Assembly (NCBI RefSeq): GCF_011386835.1
Contig: NC_088791.1
Coordinates: 7,130,998 to 7,194,997 of the forward strand
Direction of reading: 5' to 3'
DNA length: 64,000 nucleotides
DNA from: Chrysemys picta bellii
Taxonomy: Eukaryota; Chordata; Testudines; Emydidae
Made by a program: the position numbers and the translations under genes. Below the pieces are notes generated by a model, which ran no database searches, was not told the origin of the DNA, and saw only the letters and a list, made by a program, of their open reading frames with translations. Below, piece by piece: positions 13,235-25,200 of the stretch (positions within the stretch are counted from its first letter, which is position 1; each line of letters opens with the position of its first letter).

Positions 13235-16200
13235 GCCCTACCAACTCTAAGAGGCTAATTAAGATGAGCTATTATCAGCAGGAGAAAAAACACAAAAAAC
13301 ACTTTTGTAGTGATAATCAAGATGGCCCATTCCAGACAGTTGACAGGACGGTGTGAGGATACTGAACATGGGGAAATAGATTCGAGTGACTGATAGGAAA
13401 GACAGAGGTACTGCTGAAACTACCCTGGAGACGGGAACAGAGTCCTAGCTGAACAAAGACTGAAGCGGTGCCTTGCCAAACCCTGCATCCACCAGCAGCC
13501 AAATCCAGAGCCTAGTGCTGACTGGAAGCGGGCACTGAAATCCAGATCTCAGCAACTGGTGCCCACCTCAGCTGAGTGAAGGAAGCAGCCACAGCTCTAG
13601 TGGAATCTGGTCCAATTGAAGCAGGGACGGGAACTTTTTCTAGCGTGTAATACTCAGCAGTAGCCTCGGAGGAAAGCGTGTGCCCTCTGTCCTTAGCATA
13701 TGAAAAACTGAAACAGTCTTGAGGTTTTATGAAGACTTAGCAAGAGAGGCGTCTGACGAAGTGGGCATTCACCCACAAAAGCTTATGCTCCAATACTTCT
13801 GTTAGTCTTAAAGGTGCCACAGGACCCTCTGTTGCTTTTTACAGATTCAGACTAACATGGCTACCCCTTTGATATATGAAGACTTAGTTCTGTCTGAATA
13901 ACAGGTGAGAGCCCTTTTAGCATCCAATGTATGGAGGACAGATTCTCCTTAGAATGTGGCTTGGTTGTAGGGAGTGAAAGTGAATACAACTGACTGATTT
14001 AATCGGAGGGGGAAGAAATCTGATGTCATCTTTGATAAGACCAGGTCTAAGGATCAGGTCTAAAGATTACCTTGTCCTTGTGAAAGGTGGATCAGCCATG
14101 AGTGCATTCAGTTCACTCATTCTCCTGGTGAACTTAATGGCAATAATGAAGGCCTTGAGATAGTTAAAATGATGAAACAAACACTCCGCCAATGGTTTGA
14201 TCAGAGATTGTTTCAACGTGGTCACAACCAAACTGAAGTCTCAAGAGGGCAGGGTCTAACAGGAGGCTAGACATTTGATAAATCTCTCAAACTTTTTAAC
14301 CAAAACATGAACAAAGCAGCCATCTACAGTCAACTAAGTAAGATACATGGAGATGGCTGCAAAATGGACCTTTAAATTATGAGTTATGCAACCCTTGATT
14401 TTTTTCCCTTTTCAAAATACATTAAGCATTGACGAAATGAAAACAGAGCTAGGAGAATCAGGACTTCCTCTGCATCCTTGCCTGAAATCTGGACCACTTT
14501 AGATGGTAGCAATTTCTGGTGGACCATTTTTTAAGAGTTAACTAGTATGTCCTGCACAGATGAAGAACACAAGTACAGACTGCAGGTCCAGGTGAAAAAA
14601 AATCCTGCTCCCCAATTGGGACAGGAGGCAGAGGGAAGTGCATAAAGACTGCCAGATAGCTGAAGGAGATTGTTAAACCACCTGCCGAGAGGCCAAACCA
14701 GTGCAATGGAGTATCATCCTGGCCCTGTCCTGACGTGTCTTCTGCACCAAGGGAAGTCGAGGAAAGGCATACATCAGACACCTCCTCCAGTGCAGCAGGA
14801 AGACATCAGAGAGAGAGATGTTCCCATGACTACACTGTTGAACCTTACTGCGAACAGGTCCACAACACCTAGAAGATAAGGTCTGAAACAGCTGATCCTT
14901 CAGGAGCCACTCATGCATTTAGGAGCGGTCTCTGCTGAGGCAATCCCCATTTGTTCTCCCCAGCCAGATATAGGGCTACAGGACAAATGTTGAGGCAGAA
15001 ACACCTCTGCGCACAAGGGGGTGGAATGAGCACCCCCTGCTTGTTGAGATGTTGCATTGGCGGTGTAACGCTCATGACTGCCTGCACACCCTTCCCTTGC
15101 AGATGAAGAACACACTGAGACAGATGAACTGCTCTTAGTTCCAGTACACTGATGTGCAATGTTCTTTCAAGACGACCAGGACCCCCAAATTGTTAAGTGA
15201 CTCAAGTGCCCCACCCCTGACCATTGATGCAGCTGGAGTCAACGTCTGGGATGGACCCATAGAACTGAACTGCACACCCTTGAGCGGGTTTGTCCTGGCT
15301 GGCCACCAGTCTAGCAAGACCACGACATTCCAAGACATGGTGATCAACTGAAGACTGTTCCGACTTGAACTGTAGGCCTGGGACATCCAGTGCTGAACAG
15401 GTCTCATTCTCAGACAGTCAAATGGAGTCCTGTAGGTAGTGGCTGCCGTAACCCCCCATGAGACCCAGGAAGAACTTTATCAAAGATTCAAAGTTGCCCT
15501 ACACAGAGGATAGACATTTCTCAGAATGAGACAATCTGTCCCCAGAAAAAAACTCTCCCTTCCGAGTCCAGTATGGCACCCATAAAAGAAATCCTGTGTG
15601 TAAGACAGGATAGTCTTTGGGAAGTTGAGGAAAAATTCTAGGTCTAAAAGGGGGGGGGGGGGGGGGAAGTAGACCACTTGTGGTGATTATGGGGCTCAAT
15701 GGGCCCTCGCGCACAACAGCTATCAGTAGCCAACTCTCCAGGTAAAGGTAAACAAAAATACCCTGATTCCTCAGATGTGCTACCACCACAGACAGGCATT
15801 TTGCCAATACCCTGGGTGCTGTGGAAAGGCCAGATGAGAGCACCCTGTACTGGAACTGGTGCCCGGCCATCACAAACAGAAGACTTCCAATGGTTTTGTC
15901 AAATCATGACTGGAAATATGCATCTTTTAGACAGAATCACAAGCCAATCCTTGACCAACAGGGAACGGATTATGGAGGCCAGAGTCAGCATATGGAACCA
16001 AAAGCTTCTAGATGCTCTTAAAATTGGGAATTGGCCAAAATCTTCAATTCTTTCTTTTGCACCAGAAAGATAACCTGGAGTAAAAACCTTGACCCCTCTA
16101 GTAAGCGAGAGCCTCCTTGACAGCTCCTACCAGAAGCAACTTCTCCATGCCTGCGAGGATTGCCTTGTGAAAGGGGTCCCTGCAGAGGGATGGGTAGGGG

Positions 16201-19200
16201 GAGTTGGGAGGAGGCAGTCTTTCCAGTTGAATGGCATAGCCCTTTTCCATGATCTCCAAGACCTGTTGGTCTGATGTAACCTGCTTCCAGGTGTTGATGA
16301 AGTGGGCTAGCCTGCCTCCAAAGGAAACGGTAGAAGAGAGCTGGTTGGTTGGTTCTTGACTCTCAAAGATCTCACCAAAACAGAGGGTGGACTTGTCTGG
16401 GATGAGGATGCGGGGCAATTTAGATTTGGAACCTTGTTTGAAAGGCCTCTTTCCAGAATGGCTCTGTGAGGCTGCACATTGTTGACATGTGACTGGATGA
16501 CTGAAGGTTGGGGTAATGCTGCCTCCGGTATCGGCAAGAGGACTGGAGGGCCTCCTTCGAGTAGATGGCATCGACCCCAAAGATCGAGCTGTTGATCTCA
16601 TCTCCTTTAATTTTTCCAATGGTCTTTTCACTGAAGAGACCCTCCACTCCAGAAGGAAGCTCTCCCAGCTGACTTTGAGCGTCCATAGGTAGGAGGGGAG
16701 GATCAAAGCCATGCATGCCCCTGATGGTCACAGCTGACGCCAATGCTCTGACATCAGAGTCCAAAGCATTGAAGGAAGCCCTGAGGGAGTGTCTAGCTAC
16801 ATTCTGACCCTCCAATAAGATGGCGTCTACCGGCTGTGTCCTGCCATCAGGCAAGGCCTAGAGAAAAGCAACACTTCCTCCCCACATAGACTGAATTGGT
16901 AATGGGCCAGAACTGTCAGATAATTTGCCACCCTAACACTGAGGGATGAGGAGAAGCACCACCTTTCTCCCACTTCCCCCACTGTAGCTGTCCAGACCTC
17001 CTGTTGCTGGCAGCAGCCACCACCAATGAATTCAGCACAAAAGCAGGTATGGAAGTAAGATTCCCTTCAGAAATATAGTTAATTTGCTTTTAGAGATGGG
17101 CTGTCAGTGGGCCACGCAGAGGTGGCTGGCCCTCATAACTCATCCAGGATGGGCAGCAATATCCTACTCTTGGCAGTGGCACGGAGGATGTAAGATATGG
17201 AGAAGTCTCTTCCTCCAGTACTGCAGGGAGGTTCGAGTGGACACCCTGGGATGCTTTAAGTCATAGAAATGCATAGCATCCCCAGAAGGCGAAAAGGCTG
17301 ATGCCACCCCCACATAGGTCACAGCCTCACGATTAGGTCCTAAAAGCTCCTGTCCAAAGAGAGCAGCTCTCTCTTCATCCCCCTCAGACTGAGTCCCAGC
17401 TCTCACTGTAGCGTCAATGGAACTGGGGGAGCAGGATCGGAGGATCCTGGGCTTTCAGATTCTTTGCAGATGAAGTGTCCCCTCTCCATCCACGTGGAAG
17501 ATAAGCTGGAGAGGACCTGTGGTGGTCCCCCACTAAGGCCCCAGGACTGCCAAGTCTGCCCTACTATTGGGTGTCAGGAACATGCCAATAGGGGCTGGAC
17601 CAAAAGGGTGGTCAGAACCTCGCTGCAGGTCAGTTCTTCCTCTATCCTCCTCCGGGAGAAGGTCCAGGTCGGGACCCGAGAAAGCGTACCAGGGATAGTA
17701 ACCGATGCAGAGGGAGGAATGGGGATCCTGCTCTTTGCTGAGGCCCTGTTGGAAGCCTGAGAGGAGGGATGAGAAAGGTCCAGGGAAGAGCCAGCGGGAT
17801 CCAGTCTCTTCTTCCTAGGAAGTGACGAAGGACAATCTTGGAACCAAGGATACATGCCTCCTTTCAGGAGCCATGCGCCTTGCACCAGGATCCAAGGCAT
17901 GCACCAGAACTGTGCGGAACTGACAGACTGGATCAGGAAACGACTGCAGAGCCAAAGGTTTGGCCACAGTTAGATCCGATGGCCCATGTGAGCTCCTCTC
18001 TTCAGTGACTGAAGCTGGAGGTGGAACAAGTCTCTGCTTTGGAACTGTTGTGGCCTTATCAAAAATCAGATGGAATCTGCTAGCAGTTCTGGTTCCCACG
18101 TATCAGAGTTCATGCTGGCTGTCTTGCTCCTATGTGGCTTTTTCCTCCGTCTCAGATGCTGCGGCACCGAAGACACTGATGGTCCTAATTCAAAGGCACT
18201 GCTTACACCCATCTTCCAGGCAACTGGGACAGACTCCAGTCCTGCAGCTGCAATGTTAGGGTCAGATTGCTGTGAGGCAAGTGGTACTGAACTGGTCCTC
18301 GACCTTTCTTCTGGAACCAGAACAGTGGGATCCAACCACCCAGCCCTCAGTTCGGCCACACGACGCCTTGGGGCTTGACTGAGGGCTGCCGGAACGGAGT
18401 CCAGCCCAGACAGGGGCTGTTGCTTCTTGGAACCCTTCAGTCGGCTGGAAGCGGGAGGAGGCCACCAGGACAAAGGCTGAACATTTAGACTGTGAAGCTG
18501 AAGTCTGAACGGATGCAGAGGGTAGTGTCGAGGACTTCCTGAAGCAGAAGGAGTTGCAGATGAATTTGAGGAACTATTGTGGTCCTCAGACCCTCTTTCT
18601 GGAGATTGGGCACAAGATGGCAATAGCATGGGATCGGAGACTCAAGCTGGGTTGAGTTTGCAGTTATCAAAAGGATTATTCTCCCCTAAGTTAGCTGGGC
18701 AGGCTGGAGACACTGATCTGGAATCTCACAGAGCCTTTAGAGTCTTACAGAACACTTAGCTCCCCAAGAGGAAGCAAGGAGTCTGGGTGCATGCAGTGGA
18801 GAGAAGTGATCAGATTAATAAGAGACCTCCCCATTCCATGTGATCTCAGTATATTCTTTCCTCAGCAGCCTCAGGATGCAAGCGAGGAATTAGGAATGCC
18901 AACTACCAGAAGCTAAGAACTGGACCAACCTGCTCTGTAACTCTGGCTGGCACACTGGAGTGTTTTGAGTCCTGAAGGTGCACACAGAACACCCTCCACG
19001 CACAGCTCAGTCCTCAGTGATTAGTTACCGCCGAGCACAGGAAAGTCTAGTCAGGAGTGACCACCAATGCACCACAAGGAGTTGGCCTGTAAAGATGCAG
19101 ACCTCCAAGATGCCTCCACCCTAGAGGTGGCTGCATTTTGGTGTACAGGACCAGTAGTTTTGTACAGCATTTGTGCTGTCCAGAAAAGCAAGGCCCTCCT

Positions 19201-22200
19201 CTTCTTCTTGAGCAGCTGCCTGCTGATCAGGAGTGCAGGTTTTGCTAGTTACTTGAATTCAGAACATACCGTACACCAGGCATCACAGAATGTCATGGCC
19301 TAGCAGGGGACACCCCACCCCCAACGGGGTCCTTCCTGTTCCCAACCCCACCTGGAAGCCTCTGTAATGCACGAAGACCACCCATGTTGCAGCAGCCACC
19401 AATCTCACCTGGAGGAGTCACTGATTTGCAGAGAAGTCTGGCCCTTGTCGGCTACACCCTGCCCCCATCAAGGGGACAGGCACTGCTAAGCAGTCATGGG
19501 CACTGCAAGCATGAAGAGGCCAGGGGTCAGGCGGTAGATCCCCTGTATGGCTGGGCAGTGGTATCTACAGGTCACCAGGCCCATGAGATGTGGCCTGTAC
19601 AAGAGCGAATACATGTAGGTGTCCAGGGTTCCACCTACCAGGTCAAAGTGGCAGTTCTGGCAGAGGTAGTGTCCCGCTGGACTCTGGGTAATGTTCTGGC
19701 ATTCACCACAGACCAGCCTCCCATAGACTTTGGAGAACAGAGTTGGAGCAAACACACCTGTCAGGGGAGAGAAAGGTGGGTTGGAATGGATCCGGGGGGT
19801 TTCACACCACACCGTCGGCTAACACTGGCGACGAGACCCAGGGCAAGAGGAAGAGGGTGCAAGAGACACCACACTTCCGCTGGGAAGCTGATCAAGACTT
19901 TGGCCACATCCGGCTGCAGAGACTGAATGAACTGCAGAGCACAGAGTCCCACTTCGCTGCGGGCCAAATAAGTGCCGATTCTCCTCTCCAGCAGCTGGCT
20001 AAGAGGAATTCCCGCCTATCCCCCCTCCATCTGGCCACCATGCCTGGAGACGGGCCATTAGGGAATAACAGTCCCTTTAATAGGTTGTTCCCAACCCACC
20101 AGAGCCCAAGAACACACATCCTCTGTCCAAGGAACAGTACACGCTTCCCCACCAGTGTGCTCTGACCATTCCCCGAGGGCCCCACTCCCTACACAAGAGT
20201 AGAGTTTGTGTCTATTCAATCCCTGGCTTTTTGATAAAAGGCAACACATCCTGACTGCATGGCCACTCTGAAGTGGACACCTGTCCGCTCCCAGGACCTA
20301 GGCAGAGCCAAACCCATTTTATGCCAGCCAGCTGGATGGAAGTAACCCCCCTAGGAGTCAAGGTGTCCAGTACCCAGGGGAAGTAAGAGGGGCGATACGT
20401 CCTGCTCAGGGCACCCCACCTCTAGCTCGAGGAGCTGCTTTATGCACAGGAGGGTGTCCCACGCAGCTCCCTGGAACTGTGGGCACCTCCCTGCAATGAT
20501 GGGCTGTGAGCAGTGTGCAACTCCAGACTGTCCCAAATTTGCAATGGGCGCTGCCAATCGAAGGGACGGAGCAGAGATGGAGCGCCACAAAACCAGCCTG
20601 AACCTAGGTCATAACCCCCAGGGGATGTGCACAGGGTACATTTATCCCTCAAGGCTGGAGCCCTGCAGCAGAGCCAGGCTTCACTGGAGAGGCCTTGAGA
20701 TCGGAAGATGGGGACAGCCTGTAAGAGACAGGCATGGTCAGTGCATGTGGCCAACACGTTCAGGTTAGGAGACGGTGCATTTCTGTCTCATTTCTGTACC
20801 CAGGACTTCAGCACATGGCCAGTTTCTTGCTTACCTCCCACGGAGAGGAAGAGCAGGGCAGAGCTGACGCCTGCCGATCTGCTGTTAAACCTCTGCTCCT
20901 GGTGGCGGATGCCTCCAATCACCATGCACAAGCCCTTGAAAGGAACAGGGGACGCTCAGTTATCACGCCTGAGCCTTGGGCCGCTTCAGCTGAGGTGCAT
21001 TTCAAACGGCAGAGGTGGGCAAACTACGGCCCACGGGCCACATCCGGCCTGCGGGACCGTCGTGCCCGGCTCTTGAGCTCCCGGCCGGGGAGGCTAGACC
21101 CCGGCACCTCCCCTGCTGTCTCCCTCCCCTGCAGCCATGCCGCCGCACAGGCTGCGCTCTGGGCGGCGGAGCGGTGCGCTCCTGTCGAGCAGAGCGGCAG
21201 CGTGTCTTGCTCCGGCCGGTGTGGCAGCCAGACATGCTGCTCTGAGCAGCATGGTAAGTGGGCCGGGGGGGTTGGATAAAGGGCGGAGGGTCCCAGGGGG
21301 CGGTCAGAGGACAGGGAGCGGTTGGATAGGGCAGAGGTTTGGGGGGGGGGGGTGTTGGATAAGTGTGGGAGTCCCGGAGGGGGCCTGTCAGGGGGCGGGG
21401 CAGTCAGGGGACAAGGAACGGGGGGGAGCTGTGGATTGGCTGGAGGTTCTGAGGGGGGCAGTGATGGGGTGGGAAGTGGGAGGGGGCAGATAGGAGGCAG
21501 GGGCCAGGCTGTTTGGGGAGGCACAACCTTCCCTACCTGGCTCTTCATACAGTTTTGCAACCCCAATGTGGCCCTCTGGCCAAAAAAAAAGTTTGCCTGC
21601 CCCTGTTCTAAGAGGAAAAAGGTCGGCCGGGGGCGGGGGGGCGAGTCTGATGGCAGAACTACCAGAAGCTGCCCGCTCCGACAGCGGAGCCCGGAGCACA
21701 GCCCCAGGCCACGAGCCTCCAGCCAGACTCACCGGCACGAGGAGGACACAGCCCAGCAGGGTCCCCGTCAAGGCCGACTTCACAATCTCCTCGTAACACT
21801 TGTTCCCTTCCCGGGAGCCCTTGATCAGCGCCGTGATGTAGAAGGTCAGCTCTATGATGGAGCCAAAGGAGGCATTCACCACAGCCCCCACCGCAAAGTT
21901 ACTCTGAGCTGAAATACTAAGTCACACGAAGGCAGGGGGTTAGTGAGCAGAGGGAGGCTGGAGACAGATCCTGGGTGGAGACAATCTGATGGATCATTCA
22001 GCGTGAGCAGGAGAATTCCGGCTACTGGTGCAACCTTCTATATTGGAGCCACCTGGCTCCCAGCCCTCACAAAGGGACTTTAGGGCACGTCTGATTGTTT
22101 TAGGGAGGGTGCCGCCGTCCTCTACAAATCTGTTCCCCAGCAGGGCTGTCGTTACGCCCCTTTGTGCTGCACGCTCAAGCTAAACAGGGCAGCACTGAAG

Positions 22201-25200
22201 TGGAAACCCGAGGACCAGCCAAGAGCTGCTGGAAGTGGGGTCACGTCAGTGGCTCTGCCCGGTGCTGGGGGTCCTGGGCTACTGGCTGTGCTGCCGCACA
22301 CGTGGCTGGACAGCTTAGCGTCATCTTGGCAAGCTTTCCTGCCGCGGATACCGCATGCAGCCGCCCTTTCTAGAACAGCCTGTGGGGTTAGTGTAGGAGC
22401 AGATTAGGGTATTATGGGGCCCTGGGCTAGAGCAAGTGGGGGCCCCTCCCCACCCATTCCGCCTGCAGTCCCCCCCCTGCTCTGTCTGGCACTCCAGCCG
22501 GGGCTTGCCCCACTCCGCCTGGAGTGCTGGGCGGGGGGGTGGAGTGTGACAAGCCCCTGCACCCCAACTGGAGCAGGTCTGGGCCCATTTTTCCAGGGCC
22601 CCCAGGCATGGGCCTTGTTGGCCCAGTGGCTAATCCGCCGCTGCGTAGGAGGGCTCCATATTCCACCCCAGAGACAGCAGGGGCAGGGCCTGGATACAGA
22701 GCGATGAGCCAGCTACACACAGTGACATTCCACCGGGAGTCCAAGAATCCCACGGGGAGCTCATGCCTTCAGCTCGATTGCACAGCCTGCTTTGCCACAA
22801 GAAGCCCATGGCCTATCACAGGAATGATCTGCTCAAGTAGCAACCAGGACCCCTCCCAGCAAGGAGGGTGTGAGATTCGGGGGGGAAGGGGAGGGGGAAG
22901 AGAAGACAAGGAGAGTCACGTTTTGCCCTGTTACGCCGTTCGCCGGCGAGATGTCACAATACAGCTTCAGAATGGGGAAGGAGGGGAATTACACAAGAGA
23001 GATTGTTTTGAACCCCAGCCCCCTGCCGGATGTGGGAGAAGGCGTGGCCTCACCTGGCGATGGCCATGCCGATGTAGTACGAGAGGGGCATGATGGAGAG
23101 CAGCGAGAGGGTGAACTTCACAGGAGAGCTGGTGAAACGATTGTGGCTGTCGACGTAGCCCAGAACCAGAGTCACGATCACGAGCGGCAGCAGGTCTGCG
23201 CGGCGGCCGGTCAAGGGGCACTTCCCGGCAATGTTGGGGCACCCATCACGAGGGCCAGAGCGCCTCGCCCGGGGATGTGCTTTGCCTCCACATCCCAGGA
23301 GGCAGGTTAAATAACCTGGGCAGGAGAGTCCATGTAGATGGACTGAACCCAGATCTCCCAACACCCAGGCTTGGTCCTTAGCCATGAAGCCAACGCTCAC
23401 GTTTTTCCTACTACCTGGCCATGCCTCATTGTCAGAGAGCGCAAGTGTCTGCTGAGCACATGTACAACGCTCGCACCTCTGCCAGCCTCCATCCAAGGCA
23501 AGGTCCTTCTCCCCTAACCCCGCACTAGGCATGCCAGCTGCTGAGAGCTGGCTGAAGGATTGCCTTGAGCTCATCAGGGATGTGTGGAGAACACCAGAGC
23601 ACAGAGGCTGCATGCACGCCTCTGCAGGAGGTTCCTGTATGTTCTCAGGGCCTCCATATCCCTTCTCCGCCCCAGGGGAGCCCTGGGCCGCCCAACCCGC
23701 GTTACCCAGCAACACCGGCGTTTTCCCAATGCTGGCACTGGACCCAGGCAGCCGTCTGAAGGATACTGACAGCGAAGACGTTGATCCCATCCACGGCATA
23801 TTTGTAGTAATAGGCATTGACGGCCCGGTAGCAGCACAGGACCACTTCGGCCTCCAGCGGCACTTCTGTCTGCGGGGTCAGAGAGCCCAGGCGTTAGGGT
23901 GGTTTCTAATCTGCAGCCAACCTCACTATTCTCGGCAGTGCTGGGAGAGATGTCTCCAGCTGAGGCTGCCGAAAGCTTCCCATTTCATGGCGTCCCCCAA
24001 GGAGGGGAGGATTGTTCGGACAAGGGGAAATGTCAAAGGATTTGCTGGGCTCTCCCCTGCCCTCCTTTGTGGGATGGAGGCACCTTTAGCGAGGGTCTTA
24101 TCAGAGCCGCTTTACTGCGCCAGCCAGAGATCCGGAGCAGGTTGGTCTGGAACCCTCTGTGCTAGGCACGTCCACTGGCTCAGCCCTGCGCTCACCTGCA
24201 CCAGCGTTGGGAAGGGGACACTGCGGGTGGCTTGAAGCCGACCATCCTCCAGATCGCCCTGCTGGCTGCTTCCCCACCAGGCCAGCCTAGCTCTGCACGA
24301 GAAGAAGCCAACCCACCCAGCCCTTCCGCAGCTGCTCTGCCCGCTCCTACGTCCAGGAGGTTGGGAAGCGGGGCACTGAGCTAAGATGAACGCTCCTCCC
24401 ATGCAGATGGTGCTGTGGGCAGACTGCTCTCCTCACCCAAGTCTTCCCAGTCCAAACCCCCCCGGTACAGGGATGGGAAATGTTAGCAAGTAGTGGGCCA
24501 CTCTCCACATGCCAGGCACCCCCCTCCCAAGGGGCAGGCAAGAAACCTGTTACAGTCACTGTGGAGCCAACCTTCCTCATCTGCTGGATGTGCACGTGCT
24601 CGGGGGCCAGGAGCAGGACTTTGGTGATGGTCCGAGCGTTCATCTTGGCAACGGGGATGATGAACACGAAGAGCCAGGCGATGAAGCAGACCAGGCCGTG
24701 GGCAAGAGCGAGGACCGGGTAGCCCAGCAAGAGCCAGATATAAGTGTTGACACGCCGCTGGTGGGAAGAACGAAGGAAGGGCTGCGTGAGCGGCCAAGGG
24801 GAGTACCAAGCCAAGGGAAGACGCTTCCAATCAGAAGCCGTCGGGGCTGCCCAGCGGATACTCGGATCTGCTGGGGCATCAGCACAGACCATTATGCCCA
24901 TGGTTCAGTTATAGGGACCGTACAACTGGAGACCACCTACTGGCATCCTGTTCCTCCATCTCCTGGCCCGGGTAGTATTGGGGCCAGAGATTCAGAAGCC
25001 AGAGACGTTTCCCTGCTGGTTCTTTCCCATTCCGAGAGGGTATTCGGAGTGCCGTAGGACTGCACTGATAGGGACCCAGCAGCGTGAGCCAAGCCACAGC
25101 TGATCCAGAGTAGGAAGGGTCATGCCTATCTCCCATCCGCTTGTGGGGGCATTTAGAAGAGGAAGGGGACCCCAGCGCCTTCTGGCCTCTCTGCTGAGGG

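Larger units (their letters stand above)
13028..18760 (-). mobile_element. Decayed DIRS retrotransposon in cax1 intron 13
   Basis: On the minus strand, in order: a Ser/Pro-rich gag-like region (about 18630 to 16860); a reverse-transcriptase start with [20 protein letters not shown] (about 16320-16260); later RT with [20 protein letters not shown] (about 15840-15780), whose YxDD-type centre is YLES, so inactive; an RNase H-like block, [15 protein letters not shown] (about 15160-15115); and a following LLYAFP-like block near 14780. This order is that of DIRS elements. The tyrosine recombinase is not recognisable. GGTTACTTACCTGTAA near 13030 resembles a terminal sequence. The right boundary is uncertain. 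Confidence 0.7.

Noticed and set aside
22410..22700. GC-rich stretch considered as an exon or transposon
   Set aside because: No splice signals and no inverted ends or duplication that I could define.
24347..24901. 184-aa minus-strand frame taken as a single-exon gene
   Set aside because: Only 24572-24757 is coding (cax1 exon 8); the rest is intron read-through.
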